A stretch of DNA of 64,000 bases from Paludibacter sp. (GCA_010365115.1 JAAFGX010000005.1:29301-93300), one strand, 5' to 3'. Counted from the stretch's first letter, positions 27,642 through 39,673 are shown. The notes: generated by a model from the sequence alone, not told the origin. Program-made: numbers and translations.

Positions 27642-28862
27642 TTACATTGCATCAATTTCTGTCTTAATAGCTTCGAATTCTTTATCCATTTTCAATCGAT
27701 AGTACAATGTTTTTAATGTTTTTTTGTACTCAATTTCAGTAGGTTTAAGTTCGGCTGCTTTCTTGAAGTAAGGTACTGACTCTTTAAAAACATTTTCTGC
27801 TTTTAATTGTGCAGCATTATACAGTTTGATATCTTTAATGTTATTGGCATCTTCAAGCATTTTCACTGCTTTATTATAATACAAACGACCTTTTCCTGCA
27901 TAAGCATCTGCCATTGTTGGATCAACTTCAATAGCTTTATCAAACGAAGCAAGTGCATCATCAATTTTTCCTAACGATTCATCCAAATTTCCTTTTACAT
28001 AGCGGTATTGTGCCATATTAGGCTCACGCTCAATTGCTGTATTCAAATAAATTAAGGCTTCAGGAATTTTTGAAGAATAAATAAAATAGTTAATTAAATT
28101 CTGCAAAAACCAAGCTTCAGATGGGAATTTTTCAAATCCTTCTTTCAATGTTTTTACAAAGTTTACTGTATCTTTCTTACCTACATACTCTTCATATAAT
28201 AGTTGATATACAGCCAAAGTTTCATATTTTTTATCTTTCAGATTTTCATATAAACTTATAGCTTTATCATGCATTTTAGCGTTTGTTGAAGCTATTGCTG
28301 TATAATACATGATCATATTATACGTAGAGTCCATCGGAATTTCATTTTCCATCATCGGTAATTTAGGAATTTCAAGAAAAACTTCAAATGCTTTTACCGC
28401 TTCCTCATATTTTTTCTTTTCGAACAAATAAGCACCGTAAGCAATTAAATTTTGCTGTGTGGTATAATATTCCTTGATTTTAGTCTTGATGTCTTTATTG
28501 TATCTAGGTTTTACTCTGCCTTTAGCATCTGGCAACTGATCAAGTTTGTAAGCTTCTAAAAAATAATTATAAGATTCAATGATCGCTTGTCCTTTTACAT
28601 CGGCATCAAAAGGCTGATTCAAAATTGCCTTCCCATACAATACATCATTTTCTTTGTTACCAATTAAACCGCCGACATACCAGGTGTAAGCTTCTTTATT
28701 TGTTGTTGAATCCTGTAACGCTAATTTAATAGCTTCACGAGCACCTGCAAAATCTGGATTTTCCATTAAAGCTTTATTCTTTGCTTTCGAAACGTTAGCT
28801 TTTTGAGCAAAAGAAAAAGTAAAGCTCGCTACTAAAAATAGTGATAAAATAATTTTTTTCAT
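27642..28862 (-). CDS. Tetratricopeptide repeat protein, secreted
   Basis: Signal peptide MKKIILSLFLVASFTFSFAQ; TPR repeats (AQYRYVKGNLDESLGKIDDALASFDKAIEVDPTMADAYAGKGRLYYNKA). Confidence 0.85.
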   Translation of the reverse strand: MKKIILSLFLVASFTFSFAQKANVSKAKNKALMENPDFAGAREAIKLALQDSTTNKEAYTWYVGGLIGNKENDVLYGKAILNQPFDADVKGQAIIESYNYFLEAYKLDQLPDAKGRVKPRYNKDIKTKIKEYYTTQQNLIAYGAYLFEKKKYEEAVKAFEVFLEIPKLPMMENEIPMDSTYNMIMYYTAIASTNAKMHDKAISLYENLKDKKYETLAVYQLLYEEYVGKKDTVNFVKTLKEGFEKFPSEAWFLQNLINYFIYSSKIPEALIYLNTAIEREPNMAQYRYVKGNLDESLGKIDDALASFDKAIEVDPTMADAYAGKGRLYYNKAVKMLEDANNIKDIKLYNAAQLKAENVFKESVPYFKKAAELKPTEIEYKKTLKTLYYRLKMDKEFEAIKTEIDAM

Positions 28863-28934
28863 GACGAGTATTTTTAAAATTTTAGTTTTTAATGAGTGAA
28901 CTGATTTCATATAATCAGTTCACTCAAATGATAA

Positions 28935-31550
28935 TTAATTTTCTGTATTTTCTGTTTCAGTAACTATATCTTCAGACGGGTTTTCGACAATCTGATCTTC
29001 GTCCATTGATATTTCTTCCAACGCTTCTTCTGATACTTCCTCTACAACTTCAGAAAGAACTTTACAAACCGAAGCTATCTCATCGTTGCGTTTTTCAAGG
29101 TTTATAAGACGAACTCCCTGAGTTGCACGCCCCATAATTCTAAAATTAGCTACTTTTATACGAATGGTGATTCCAGATTTATTGATAATCATCAAGTCAT
29201 TATCATCAGTAACACTTTTGATAGTAACCAACTTACCTGTTTTTTCGGTGATGTTTATTGTTTTAACACCTTTACCACCACGGTTTGTAACACGATACAC
29301 CGGAATTGTCTCACCTTTTTCATCCAAAAGCAATTTGCCCTCTTCATCAACTTCGTCAAGCAAAGTACGTTTACCATAACCTAACTGTGAAACAACCATG
29401 ATGTTTTTGTTGTCTTCCTTGTTTACACAAATCATGCCAACCACTTCATCCTGTCCATCATCATCAAGTGTCATACCACGTACACCTGTTGCTGTACGGC
29501 CCATTTTACGTACCTTAGATTCATTGAAACGAATAGCGCGACCATTACGGTTGGCCATCAATACTTCAGAATTGCCATCGGTTAAACGAACTTGTATTAC
29601 CTGGTCATCTTCACGAATAGTAATCGCATTTACACCATTCTGACGAGGACGTGAATAGGCTTCGAGAGAAGTTTTCTTGATAACACCATTTTTAGTTCCG
29701 AAAACCAGATAATGCGATTTTGTATATTCCGGATCGTTCAATCCTTTTACACGAATAAAGGCATTTACTTTATCGGAACCATCAATGTTGAGCATGTTTT
29801 GAATAGCACGACCTTTGGAATTTTTACTTCCTTCAGGAATATCGTATACTTTCAACCAATAGCATTTACCCTTTTGTGTAAAGAACAACATGGTATTGTG
29901 CATTGATGCCGGATAAATATATTCAATAAAGTCAGCATCGCGCGAATCGCTTCCTTTTGAACCAACGCCACCACGTCCCTGAGCTCTAAACTCGGTCAAA
30001 GCCGTACGTTTAATATAACCAAGATGCGAAATGGTAATAATCATTTCATCATCTGCATAAAAATCTTCAGGATTGAATTCTTCAGAAGAATAAACAATTT
30101 GGGTACGACGGGCATCACCATATTTAGCTCTCACTTCCATCAATTCATCTTTGATGATTTGCATACGCAATTCTACTTTTTCTAGAATTTCTTTTAATCC
30201 TGCAATCAAGTTCAAGACTTCTTCATATTCTGCACGAAGTTTATCTTGTTCCAGTCCGGTAAGTTGACGCAAACGCATTTCTACAATAGCGCGCGATTGA
30301 ATATCGGACAGACCAAAGCGTTCCATTAAGCGTTTACGAGCTTCTTCCGGAGTTTTAGAATCACGAATAATTTGAATTGCTTCGTCCAAATTATCCAAAA
30401 TAATCATAAATCCTTCCAATAAATGAGCGCGTTTTTCAGCCTCACCTAATTCGAATTTAGTACGACGAATAACCACATCATGACGATGTTCAACGAAATA
30501 ATGAATCAAATCTTTCACGTTCAACATACGTGGGCGACCATGAACCAATGCAATGTTATTTACACTGAATGAAGTCTGTAGCGATGTATATTTGAACAAT
30601 TTATTTAATACAACACTTGAGTTGGCATCACGTTTTATATCAATAACGATACGCATACCTTCGCGGTCGGATTCGTCGTTAATATGTGAAATACCTTCTA
30701 CTTTTTTATCTTCAACCAAAGCAACAACTGCTTTGATTAATTCCACTTTATTTACCTGATAAGGAATTTCATTGACAATGATTTTTTCACGTCCCTGTGC
30801 ATCAGTTTCAATTTCTACTTTCGATCGAACCACAATGCGTCCACGACCAGTTTCAAATGCTTCTTTTACACCGGCATAACCGTAAATAATACCACCGGTA
30901 GGAAAATCGGGAGCTTTAATATACTTCAGAATTTCTGAAATTTCAATATTATTATCGTCGATATAAGCAATAGTGGCATCAACTACTTCTGTCAAGTTAT
31001 GCGGCGCCATATTGGTAGCCATACCAACGGCAATACCTGACGAACCATTAACCAATAAGTTTGGGATACGACTTGGCAAAACAGTTGGTTCTTTTAACGT
31101 ATCATCAAAGTTCAATTGAAAATCAACTGTATCTTTGTTGATGTCAATCAACATATCTTCTGATAATTTACGCAAACGAGCTTCGGTATAACGCATTGCA
31201 GCAGGGCTGTCACCGTCAATTGAACCAAAGTTACCCTGACCATCCACCAATGGATAACGCATCGACCAGTGTTGAGCCATACGAACCAGCGTACCATAAA
31301 TGGAAGAGTCACCATGCGGGTGATACTTACCCATTACTTCCCCAACGATTCTGGCAGATTTTTTATACGGTTTATCCGAATTGTTTCCCAATTCATTCAT
31401 CCCAAATAATACCCTGCGGTGTACGGGTTTAAAACCATCGCGCACATCGGGCAACGCACGCGAAACAATCACCGACATTGAATAATCGATGTACGAAGAC
31501 TTCATTTCTTCGTCAATGTTTACCTTAATAATTCTGTCTTGATCTATCAT
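28935..31550 (-). CDS. gyrA: DNA gyrase subunit A
   Basis: 871 aa; [43 protein letters not shown], GyrA-box-like QGRGGVG. Confidence 0.97.
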   Translation of the reverse strand: MIDQDRIIKVNIDEEMKSSYIDYSMSVIVSRALPDVRDGFKPVHRRVLFGMNELGNNSDKPYKKSARIVGEVMGKYHPHGDSSIYGTLVRMAQHWSMRYPLVDGQGNFGSIDGDSPAAMRYTEARLRKLSEDMLIDINKDTVDFQLNFDDTLKEPTVLPSRIPNLLVNGSSGIAVGMATNMAPHNLTEVVDATIAYIDDNNIEISEILKYIKAPDFPTGGIIYGYAGVKEAFETGRGRIVVRSKVEIETDAQGREKIIVNEIPYQVNKVELIKAVVALVEDKKVEGISHINDESDREGMRIVIDIKRDANSSVVLNKLFKYTSLQTSFSVNNIALVHGRPRMLNVKDLIHYFVEHRHDVVIRRTKFELGEAEKRAHLLEGFMIILDNLDEAIQIIRDSKTPEEARKRLMERFGLSDIQSRAIVEMRLRQLTGLEQDKLRAEYEEVLNLIAGLKEILEKVELRMQIIKDELMEVRAKYGDARRTQIVYSSEEFNPEDFYADDEMIITISHLGYIKRTALTEFRAQGRGGVGSKGSDSRDADFIEYIYPASMHNTMLFFTQKGKCYWLKVYDIPEGSKNSKGRAIQNMLNIDGSDKVNAFIRVKGLNDPEYTKSHYLVFGTKNGVIKKTSLEAYSRPRQNGVNAITIREDDQVIQVRLTDGNSEVLMANRNGRAIRFNESKVRKMGRTATGVRGMTLDDDGQDEVVGMICVNKEDNKNIMVVSQLGYGKRTLLDEVDEEGKLLLDEKGETIPVYRVTNRGGKGVKTINITEKTGKLVTIKSVTDDNDLMIINKSGITIRIKVANFRIMGRATQGVRLINLEKRNDEIASVCKVLSEVVEEVSEEALEEISMDEDQIVENPSEDIVTETENTEN

Positions 31551-31788
31551 CTACTTTTTAATTTTATTTCTATCTAAAAAATCGCACTAAAGTACTGCTT
31601 TTTCTTGGATTAGACAAGGAAAAAAACAAAAAATTATGAATTGTAAATATCGTTAAATTAAGGTATGTTTATATTTTAAATAATATCGGAATTATGAAAT
31701 TATATATAAGTTCAATTTGCTGATTTAATGAGAATTAAATAGAAATTGACAACGATCAATTTCTTATCTATTTTTTTAAAAGTCTTTA

Positions 31789-32256
31789 TTAAACTTGTTT
31801 TCCATTAGTAAGTTTACAATTTTTACAATATTTCTCACAAAATAATCCAAACACGTTGTCAAGTGAATATTTTCCGGGACCCAGAATAGCCAAAACAACA
31901 TATAACGATAAATAAAGACTGGAAAGTTCTACCTTAGAGAAAGGATTACCTGCATGAATTACAAAAGCAGCTACTATCATTCCAATAATCAACGGAATAG
32001 TAGCTACACGGGTAAATAAGCCTATAATTAGCAGTAGCGAGCAACCAAATTCAGCGAAAATGATTAAAACCAGAGAAGCTGAAGAGCCAACCCCAATCGG
32101 ATCGGGGAAGCCTGCACTCATTAATTGAAAATTTTCTATTTTATGCCAACCATGCGTGAGCATGAAAAAGCCTAAAGTCAAGCGAAATAACAATAAACCT
32201 ATATTGTGGAGTATATTTTCATCCAACCAACCACACCATTTACAATTCTTTTTCAT
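31789..32256 (-). CDS. DoxX family membrane protein
   Basis: 155 aa; LLFRLTLGFFMLTHGWHKI..., four TM pattern. Confidence 0.85.
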   Translation of the reverse strand: MKKNCKWCGWLDENILHNIGLLLFRLTLGFFMLTHGWHKIENFQLMSAGFPDPIGVGSSASLVLIIFAEFGCSLLLIIGLFTRVATIPLIIGMIVAAFVIHAGNPFSKVELSSLYLSLYVVLAILGPGKYSLDNVFGLFCEKYCKNCKLTNGKQV

Positions 32257-32355
32257 TTTAAAATTGTTTAAATAATTTACTTTTAAACAAGATTAAATAA
32301 ATGATTGTTCAGATTACAAAAAATTGAATGGAAAAATAGAAAAGAAATTTTATAG

Positions 32356-33174
32356 TCAATCAAGAAATCCTCCTGCAACAAAACTCTCTTCAAACAAATC
32401 ATTTTTCTCGGGCATTTCATTAAAAATCCCATATACCGAAGAACCTGAACCGGACATGGATGCATACATCGCTCCCATTTCGTATAAATCGTTTTTAATT
32501 TTTTCAATGGCGGGATATTTAGCAAAAACGGATTTTTCGAAATCATTTTTAATAGCTGTCTTCCATTCAGAAATTGGATTTGTAATTAATTCTGACAACG
32601 AAAATTCTGGCTTTTGTGGAACAACAAGAGAATATGCTTCGGGAGTAGAAACATGAATATCGGGTTTTACCAACAAAAGAAACTTTCCTTTCAACGATAA
32701 CTGAATGGGTGTGAACACATTGCCTATTCCGGTTGCGAATACAGGTCTATTCTTAATGAAAACAGGGCAATCGGCTCCAAGTTTGACCGCTAATTTTTCG
32801 AGTCGGCTTGGCGTTATTTTTAATTTAAACAGTTCATTAAGAGTCTTTAGCATAAATGCAGCATCAGACGATCCACCACCTAAACCTGCCCCAAAAGGAA
32901 TTTGCTTAATAAGTGTAATGTCAACAGCAGGAAACTGATATCCTGAACGCAATAAATGATATGCTTTTATTATTAAATTATTTTCAGGATCACCTTCAAG
33001 AACAATCCCTGAAGAAGAAAAACTATAATCAGAACATGATTCGGAAACCTCTACTTCAAGCACATCGGTTAAACCAATTGGATAAAAAATGGTTTCGATA
33101 TTATGATAACCATCGGGACGTTTTTCAACAACATTTAGTCCAAGATTTATTTTAGCATTTGGAAAAACAATCAT
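32356..33174 (-). CDS. ispE: 4-(cytidine 5'-diphospho)-2-C-methyl-D-erythritol kinase
   Basis: [48 protein letters not shown] motif. Confidence 0.96.
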   Translation of the reverse strand: MIVFPNAKINLGLNVVEKRPDGYHNIETIFYPIGLTDVLEVEVSESCSDYSFSSSGIVLEGDPENNLIIKAYHLLRSGYQFPAVDITLIKQIPFGAGLGGGSSDAAFMLKTLNELFKLKITPSRLEKLAVKLGADCPVFIKNRPVFATGIGNVFTPIQLSLKGKFLLLVKPDIHVSTPEAYSLVVPQKPEFSLSELITNPISEWKTAIKNDFEKSVFAKYPAIEKIKNDLYEMGAMYASMSGSGSSVYGIFNEMPEKNDLFEESFVAGGFLD

Positions 33175-33318
33175 AAATACTTTTTTTTTTAGATTCCAAA
33201 AGTAATGCTTTTTTTTGAATTCAAAAATCTTAAAATATAGTCTCGAATCAAATATTTGAACAAGTTATCAACAATTTGCTGTTTATAAATTCACCTTTAG
33301 TATGTCGAAATTCTTTTG

Positions 33319-33326
33319 TACTTTTG
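33319..33326 (+). promoter_or_regulatory. -7 element TACTTTTG for dnaB
   Basis: TAnnTTTG consensus about 50 nt upstream of ATG 33376. Confidence 0.45.
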
Positions 33327-33375
33327 AAACCCGCAATTAGAAATATCTAATTGTGAAATAACAACAATATTTTAA

Positions 33376-34932
33376 ATGGCTGAGAAACGCAATTATAACA
33401 AAAAAACTACAGGTCCCGCTCCTATTTCTGCAAACGAATTTGGCAAACTTCCACCGCAAGCTCCTGAATTGGAAGAAGCTGTATTGGGAGCAATTATGAT
33501 AGAAAAAGACGCATATTCGCTTATTTCTGAAATTCTAAAACCAGAATGTTTCTACAAAGTGGCACATCAAAAGATATTTGAAGCTATCATGTTGCTGGCA
33601 ATGCATCAGGAACCCGTGGATATGCATACCGTTACCGAACAATTGCGAAAAAGCGGTACTATCGACGATGTGGGTGGACCTTATTATATCACTTTATTAA
33701 CTGCAAAAGTTTCTTCGGCAGCCCATTTGGAATATCATGCCCGGATTATTGTTCAAAAATTCCTGGCGCGGGAATTAATACGAATTTCAACAGAAATTCA
33801 GACCAAAGCTTTCGATGACAAATCTGATGTGGACGATTTAATGCAGGAAGCTGAAGGTTTGCTTTTTGAGGTTTCACAACGTAACCTTAAAAAAGACGTT
33901 ACTCAAATCAATCCGATAATTGACGAAGCCATTCAACGTATGCAAATAGCTGCTAATAAGCAAGGTGCAAGTGGTGTGGCGACCGGTTTTCATAGTTTGG
34001 ACAAGATTACTTCGGGCTGGCAAAAATCCGATTTGATTATTATTGCAGCTCGTCCCGCCATGGGAAAAACAGCTTTTGTGCTTTCGATGGCGAAAAATAT
34101 GGGAGTAGATTACAATCAACCAGTTGCTATTTTCTCGCTAGAGATGTCCAACGTTCAGTTGGTGAATCGTTTAATAATGAATGTTTGCGAGTTGGAAGGT
34201 GAAAAAGTAAAAAACGGTCAGTTAAACGCCGAAGAATGGAACAAACTGGATAAAGATATTAAGGAATTAATTGATGCGCCAATCTATGTGGATGACACAC
34301 CAAGTTTGTCGGTTTTTGAGCTAAGAAGTAAAGCGCGTCGTTTGGTGAAAGAACACAAGGTTCAATGTTTAATTATTGACTACCTTCAATTGATGAATGC
34401 AAGCGGTATGAGTTTTGGAAGCCGCGAACAAGAAGTAAGTATCATTTCCCGCTCATTAAAAGGATTAGCGAAAGAACTCGACATTCCGATTATTGCACTA
34501 TCACAATTGAATCGTGGCGTGGAAGGTCGCTCGGGGTTAGAAGGAAAACGTCCACAACTTTCAGATTTACGTGAATCGGGAGCTATTGAGCAGGATGCGG
34601 ATATGGTTTGCTTCATTCACCGACCCGAATATTATCATCTGACAGAAGATGCACAGGGCAATTCATTGCTTGGAATTGCCGAAATTATTATTGCAAAACA
34701 TCGAAATGGTGCAACCGGCGATGTACAGTTGAAATTTAGAGCCACTTATGCAAAATTCTTGAATAAAGATGATCGAGATAAAGATGATAATCCTTTTAAC
34801 CCAGGTTATCAGATTATCTCTTCGAAAATGAATGATACAGATGGTGACTTTTATAAAGATAATGCAGTGCTGAACCCACAAAATGCAAGTCCGTTTCCTG
34901 GAGCTGGAAGGAATGATGATGTGCCTTTTTAA
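33376..34932 (+). CDS. dnaB: Replicative DNA helicase
   Basis: 518 aa; DLIIIAARPAMGKTAFVLSMAKN Walker A; QCLIIDYLQLM; no intein. Confidence 0.97.
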   Translation: MAEKRNYNKKTTGPAPISANEFGKLPPQAPELEEAVLGAIMIEKDAYSLISEILKPECFYKVAHQKIFEAIMLLAMHQEPVDMHTVTEQLRKSGTIDDVGGPYYITLLTAKVSSAAHLEYHARIIVQKFLARELIRISTEIQTKAFDDKSDVDDLMQEAEGLLFEVSQRNLKKDVTQINPIIDEAIQRMQIAANKQGASGVATGFHSLDKITSGWQKSDLIIIAARPAMGKTAFVLSMAKNMGVDYNQPVAIFSLEMSNVQLVNRLIMNVCELEGEKVKNGQLNAEEWNKLDKDIKELIDAPIYVDDTPSLSVFELRSKARRLVKEHKVQCLIIDYLQLMNASGMSFGSREQEVSIISRSLKGLAKELDIPIIALSQLNRGVEGRSGLEGKRPQLSDLRESGAIEQDADMVCFIHRPEYYHLTEDAQGNSLLGIAEIIIAKHRNGATGDVQLKFRATYAKFLNKDDRDKDDNPFNPGYQIISSKMNDTDGDFYKDNAVLNPQNASPFPGAGRNDDVPF

Positions 34933-34964
34933 GAAGTTTATAGTTAGTAGTATTTGGTTAGTAG

Positions 34965-35013
34965 TAAAGAAAGATAGCAGAAATTGAAATTCAATTTCTG
35001 CTATCTTTCTTTA
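34965..35013. terminator. Bidirectional terminator between convergent dnaB and nucleoside transporter
   Basis: AAAGAAAGATAGCAGAAATTGAAATTCAATTTCTGCTATCTTTCTTT near-perfect palindrome. Confidence 0.85.
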
Positions 35014-35027
35014 TTTTGGTATCAAAA

Positions 35028-36281
35028 TCAATGACTTACATTTTGTAATTGATTCGGATCGTGTTTGTGTTTGAACAGCACTGCAAATAGTATGGCAACA
35101 ACCAATGCATATACTGCAAAAGTAATCCATATATTTTGCCAGTCTTTTATTCCATTATGAGTAAAAAACCTGTCAATCATAAATCCACTAATTATACTTC
35201 CGGAAACTGCACCAAAACCATTTGTCATAGTCATAAATAATCCCTGCGCACTCGAACGTATTGAAGTATCAGTAGTAGTTTCGATAAATAACGATCCTGA
35301 AATATTGAAAAAATCGAAAGCCATTCCATAAACAATACATGAAACTATTATCATCCACAGTCCGCCTTCGGGATTGCCGAATGCAAATAGTCCGAAGCGA
35401 AAAAACCAGGCTATCATACTGATTAACATCACTTTTTTAATGCCGAATTTTTTAAGGAAAAAGGGAATTGCCAAAATAAATATTGTTTCAGAAATCTGAG
35501 AAATAGACATGATGATAGTAGAATATTTTACGACAAACGAGTCCGCATATTCCGGTATTTTTTTGAAATCATCCAGAAAAGTATCACCATACATATTGGT
35601 CAATTGCAATGCAGCTCCCAACAACATGGAGAAAACAAAGAAAAGTGCCATTTTATAATTAGCAAAAAGTTTGAACGCATTCAATCCTAAGGCTTCCACC
35701 CACGAAGTACTTTTGGTTCTGTTTTCCTGAGGGGGGCATTTGGGCAAAGTAAATGAATAAATACCCAAAATTATTGAAGCAATAGCAGAAATATAAAATT
35801 GATTTTCAGTTGCTTTACTTCCCGAAAGGTTGGTAAACCACATAGCCACAATAAAACCGATTGTCCCCCAAACTCGAATTGGCGGGAAAACTTTTATCAC
35901 ATCAAAATTATTGGATTTCAGTGCATTGTAAGCAATGGAGTTGGAGAGTGCAATTGTAGGCATATAAAATGACATTGCCAATAGCATCATCCAGAAAAAG
36001 GTTTGAGGATCATTTATTTGCGGAAACATCATGAATGTTAATCCGCTCAATATATGCAAAATAGCATACAATTTTTCAGCATTTATCCATCTATCTGCAA
36101 CAATACCTACTATGGCAGGCATAAAAATCGATGAAATACCCAATGTTGAAAATATCGCCCCGAATTCGGCTCCTCCCCACTGTTTGGTTGCAAACCAATA
36201 ATTAGCAATTGTAATTAACCAAGCTCCCCAAACAAAAAACTGAAAGAAACTCATTAGCGTAAGACGAAATTTTAATCCCAT
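35028..36281 (-). CDS. Nucleoside permease, NupG/NHS-type MFS transporter
   Basis: 417 aa multi-TM; MGLKFRLTLMSFFQFFVWGAWLITIANYWF. Confidence 0.9.
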   Translation of the reverse strand: MGLKFRLTLMSFFQFFVWGAWLITIANYWFATKQWGGAEFGAIFSTLGISSIFMPAIVGIVADRWINAEKLYAILHILSGLTFMMFPQINDPQTFFWMMLLAMSFYMPTIALSNSIAYNALKSNNFDVIKVFPPIRVWGTIGFIVAMWFTNLSGSKATENQFYISAIASIILGIYSFTLPKCPPQENRTKSTSWVEALGLNAFKLFANYKMALFFVFSMLLGAALQLTNMYGDTFLDDFKKIPEYADSFVVKYSTIIMSISQISETIFILAIPFFLKKFGIKKVMLISMIAWFFRFGLFAFGNPEGGLWMIIVSCIVYGMAFDFFNISGSLFIETTTDTSIRSSAQGLFMTMTNGFGAVSGSIISGFMIDRFFTHNGIKDWQNIWITFAVYALVVAILFAVLFKHKHDPNQLQNVSH

Positions 36282-36335
36282 GATTTTTAATTCATTAAAT
36301 TGTTATTAATTTGATGGTTACTTATTAAAAACTAA

Positions 36336-36932
36336 TTATTCTGACTTACTTTTTTTCCTTTTTATTGCATCGCGTAAATTCACAGCCAATTCGTATTTTT
36401 CTTCAGCAATTGCCATTTCAAGTAAATCACTGAGCTGTTCAACAACAAGCTTATCCAAATCTTCACTTGTGAGGTTTTCAGCATCTACATTTTCATTATC
36501 AACTTTTTCAGTCGGCTCTTTCTCAATTACTGTTCCTACGATATCGAGTATATCTGACTTAATATAAATCGGACAATCCGAACGAACAGCTAATGCCACA
36601 GCATCTGATGTTCGTGCATCTACTATTAGTATGTTGTCATCTTTCAGAATATGTAATTCCGAAAAAAACACATCATTTATCATATCATATATTAAGACTT
36701 TCTGCAGATCGGCATCAAATAGTTGTAATAGTGTTTTAATTAAATCGTGCGTAAGTGGACGAGGTGATTTTTTATTATTCATTTTCAGGGCAATAGACTG
36801 AGCTTCTGGTTCGCCAATCATAACCGAAAAGCGACGGTTACCGAATTCTTCACTTAATACCAGACCGTATGTGCCAACTACTGTTTGATTATAAACCAGT
36901 CCTGTTATTGTTAGTTTTATTTCTAAATCCAT
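36336..36932 (-). CDS. Bifunctional nuclease family protein (DUF151)
   Basis: LKINGLVY-type start, VDARTSDAVALAVR, C-terminal UVR-like domain. Confidence 0.9.
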   Translation of the reverse strand: MDLEIKLTITGLVYNQTVVGTYGLVLSEEFGNRRFSVMIGEPEAQSIALKMNNKKSPRPLTHDLIKTLLQLFDADLQKVLIYDMINDVFFSELHILKDDNILIVDARTSDAVALAVRSDCPIYIKSDILDIVGTVIEKEPTEKVDNENVDAENLTSEDLDKLVVEQLSDLLEMAIAEEKYELAVNLRDAIKRKKSKSE

Positions 36933-37100
36933 TTTTTTAATATATTATTCGTTTTAAAAACTTATAATTTCTCTACTTCTATGTTTTTTTTTAACGGAGA
37001 GCAAATATACTGATAATTTTAAAAGTAAAAATTATTTTTTTAATAAAACTTGAAAATTTACACTCAAAAAGCTCGGCATCAAACAATTTATGCAAACTGC

Positions 37101-37131
37101 TTTGTCAATCAAAGATTTATTTGTATCTTTG
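37101..37131 (+). promoter_or_regulatory. Bacteroidetes promoter (TTTG-N19-TATCTTTG) for rpsF-rpsR-rplI
   Basis: TTTG 37101-37104, TATCTTTG 37124-37131; supports rpsF start at 37183. Confidence 0.7.
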
Positions 37132-37182
37132 CCCCGCTTTAAGAAAAACTTATTACAAATAACTAAAAAGCTAACAAACAGT

Positions 37183-37533
37183 ATGTTAAACCATTATGAA
37201 ACCGTTTTCATTTTAACTCCCGTTTTGTCTGATGTACAGATGAAGGAAGCGGTAGAAAAATTCAAGACCATTCTGACAGAGAATGGCGCAACAATTACCA
37301 ATGAGGAAAATTGGGGATTGCGCAAATTGGCGTATCCAATCCAAAAGAAATCTACAGGTTTTTATTCGTTGCTTCAATTTGATGCTGAGTCAACAATTAT
37401 CGCTGCTTTGGAAACTCAATTCCGTCGCGATGAACGTGTACTACGTTTCTTATCGTTCCGTTTGGACAAATATGCGTTCGAGTACGCTGAAAAAAGAAAG
37501 AGTGTTAAATCTAAAGAAGTAAAGGAGAACTAA
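37183..37533 (+). CDS. rpsF: 30S ribosomal protein S6
   Basis: [27 protein letters not shown]; upstream extension in ORF track precedes promoter. Confidence 0.95.
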   Translation: MLNHYETVFILTPVLSDVQMKEAVEKFKTILTENGATITNEENWGLRKLAYPIQKKSTGFYSLLQFDAESTIIAALETQFRRDERVLRFLSFRLDKYAFEYAEKRKSVKSKEVKEN

Positions 37534-37537
37534 AAAC

Positions 37538-37807
37538 ATGGCAGCAAACAACGGAGATATCAGATACTTGACTCCACCATCAGTTGATGTAAAAAAGAAA
37601 AAATACTGTCGTTTCAAAAAAAGCGGTATTCGTTTCATCGATTACAAAGATCCTGAATTTTTGAAAAAATTCTTAAATGAACAAGGAAAAATTCTTCCAC
37701 GTCGCCTTACAGGTACATCGTTGAAATTTCAACGTAAAGTAGCTCAGGCAGTGAAAAGATCACGCCACATTGCGTTGCTTCCTTATGTAACGGACATGAT
37801 GAAATAA
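37538..37807 (+). CDS. rpsR: 30S ribosomal protein S18
   Basis: [51 protein letters not shown]. Confidence 0.97.
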   Translation: MAANNGDIRYLTPPSVDVKKKKYCRFKKSGIRFIDYKDPEFLKKFLNEQGKILPRRLTGTSLKFQRKVAQAVKRSRHIALLPYVTDMMK

Positions 37808-37826
37808 TAAACAAGGAGGAAAAAGT

Positions 37827-38270
37827 ATGGAAATTATATTAAAAGAAGATGTAATCAACTTAGGTTACAAAGGCGATATCCTTAAAGTGAAGGACGGTTA
37901 CGGACGTAACTTTCTGATTCCAACAAGAAAAGCAATTTTAGCTACAACATCAGCTAAAAAAATGTTGGCAGAAGATTTAAAACAACGTGCTCATAAACTA
38001 GAACGTCTTAGAAACGAAAGCCAGGATTTGGCTGACAAATTAAAAGACATCGTTTTAACTGTAGGTGCAAAAACGAGTACTACAGGTAAGATATTTGGTG
38101 CAGTTGGTCCTATTCAAATTGCAGATGCATTTGAAAAAGCTGGATTTACAGTTGATCGTAAAGTGATTCTATTAAAAGAAGCCGTTAAAGAAATTGGTTC
38201 ATATAAAGCTATTTTGAAACTACACAAAGAAGTAACTATTGAAGTGGCTTTTGAAGTGGTTGCCGAATAA
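37827..38270 (+). CDS. rplI: 50S ribosomal protein L9
   Basis: MEIILKEDVINLGYKGDILKVKDGYGRNFLIPTRKAI. Confidence 0.97.
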   Translation: MEIILKEDVINLGYKGDILKVKDGYGRNFLIPTRKAILATTSAKKMLAEDLKQRAHKLERLRNESQDLADKLKDIVLTVGAKTSTTGKIFGAVGPIQIADAFEKAGFTVDRKVILLKEAVKEIGSYKAILKLHKEVTIEVAFEVVAE

Positions 38271-38294
38271 GTTTTCAGTTCAAAATCAAGTTAA

Positions 38295-38330
38295 AGCCGA
38301 TATGCATTTTGTATATCGGTTTTTTTTATT
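38295..38330 (+). terminator. Terminator after rplI
   Basis: GCCGATATGCATTTTGTATATCGGTTTTTTTT. Confidence 0.65.
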
Positions 38331-38402
38331 TCAAAATATAACTTTATTGAATGAAGTTTGTTTTAAACATATTGGAACTAAAATCAATTAAAATAAAAAA
38401 TT

Positions 38403-39482
38403 ATGAGTAAAATTTCAGATGTAGTTAAACCGGGTGTTGTTACAGGAAAAGATCTGCAGTATGTTTTTAAAGTGGCCAAAGAGAATGGATTTGCCATTCC
38501 GGCAGTAAATGTGGTTGGGTCATCAACAGTAAATGCTGTAATGGAAGCAGCAAAAAATGCGAATGCACCAATAATGATTCAGTTTTCGAATGGTGGTGCT
38601 GCATTTAATGCTGGTAAAGGATTAAAAATGGAAGGACAACAGGCTGCCGTTTTAGGTGCAATTGCCGGAGCAAAACACATTCATATTCTTTCAGAAGCGT
38701 ATGGAGTTCGTGTAGTTTTACATACCGATCATGCAGCTAAAAAATTACTTCCATGGATTGACGGATTGCTGGATGCTGGGGAAAAACACTTTGCTCAATA
38801 TGGGAAACCACTTTTCAGTTCACATATGCTCGACCTTTCAGAAGAACCGATTGAAGAAAATATTGCCATTTGCAAAAAATACCTTGAACGAATGAGCAAA
38901 ATAGGTATGACACTTGAGATTGAACTTGGAATTACCGGCGGAGAAGAAGATGGAGTTGATAACAGCGGAGTTGATAACAGCTTGCTTTACTCACAACCAT
39001 CAGATGTTTTGTATGCCTATCAGGAATTGAGTAAAATTTCACCAAACTTTACTATTGCTGCTTCCTTTGGAAATGTGCATGGAGTTTACAAACCAGGGAA
39101 TGTGAAACTTATGCCGATTATTCTTAAGAATTCTCAGGTTTATATTAAAGAAAAATTAGGATTGAAAGAAGATCATCCTGTTAACTTCGTATTTCATGGT
39201 GGATCAGGTTCGACTCACGAGGAAATTCGGGAAGCAATAGGTTATGGTGTTATAAAAATGAATATCGATACAGATACACAATGGGCTTATTGGGATGGAA
39301 TTCGTGCTTTCGAAACTGCAAACCGTGGTTACTTGCAAGGTCAGATTGGAAATCCTGATGGAGCAGAAAAACCAAATAAAAAATACTATGATCCACGCGT
39401 TTGGTTACGTAAAGGTGAAGAGTCATTAATTGCTCGATTGAAAGTAGCATTTGAAGATTTGAATGCAATTGATAGTTTATAG
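38403..39482 (+). CDS. fba: Class II fructose-bisphosphate aldolase
   Basis: 359 aa; FSSHMLDLSEEP, TGGEEDGVDN, VFHGGSGS. Confidence 0.95.
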   Translation: MSKISDVVKPGVVTGKDLQYVFKVAKENGFAIPAVNVVGSSTVNAVMEAAKNANAPIMIQFSNGGAAFNAGKGLKMEGQQAAVLGAIAGAKHIHILSEAYGVRVVLHTDHAAKKLLPWIDGLLDAGEKHFAQYGKPLFSSHMLDLSEEPIEENIAICKKYLERMSKIGMTLEIELGITGGEEDGVDNSGVDNSLLYSQPSDVLYAYQELSKISPNFTIAASFGNVHGVYKPGNVKLMPIILKNSQVYIKEKLGLKEDHPVNFVFHGGSGSTHEEIREAIGYGVIKMNIDTDTQWAYWDGIRAFETANRGYLQGQIGNPDGAEKPNKKYYDPRVWLRKGEESLIARLKVAFEDLNAIDSL

Positions 39483-39499
39483 ATAAGACTCTCATATTA

Positions 39500-39552
39500 A
39501 AGCAGATTTTAAGATTTTTGCACTTTACACTGCACATCTTAAAATCTGCTTC
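39500..39552 (+). terminator. Long hairpin terminator after fba
   Basis: AGCAGATTTTAAGAT ... ATCTTAAAATCTGCT, 15 bp perfect stem. Confidence 0.7.
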
Positions 39553-39673
39553 TGTATTTAATATAAGTGTAAGAAAATTTTATTGCGATCAAATACTAAA
39601 AATAGACCTGATTCCTTATGATAGCATACTCTCACTATATATTTTTCAATAATGAAAATTATATTTTTAATTA

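Noticed and set aside
29164-29643. ORFs antisense to gyrA (and similar antisense ORFs opposite glmS, purL, uvrB, putA, prfA)
   Set aside because: They overlap strongly conserved genes on the opposite strand and have no recognisable family; spurious ORFs.
35720-35745. G-rich run CTGAGGGGGGCATTTGGG as another palindrome-family arm
   Set aside because: It lies in the nucleoside transporter coding region (encodes CPPQ), has no hairpin and no inverted partner; coincidental G-run.
38938-38990. Possible tandem 15 bp duplication in fba (GTTGATAACAGC x2; VDNSGVDNS)
   Set aside because: The equivalent position in class II aldolases has the same length (GVDNSHMDAS-type), so this is ordinary sequence and not an insertion.
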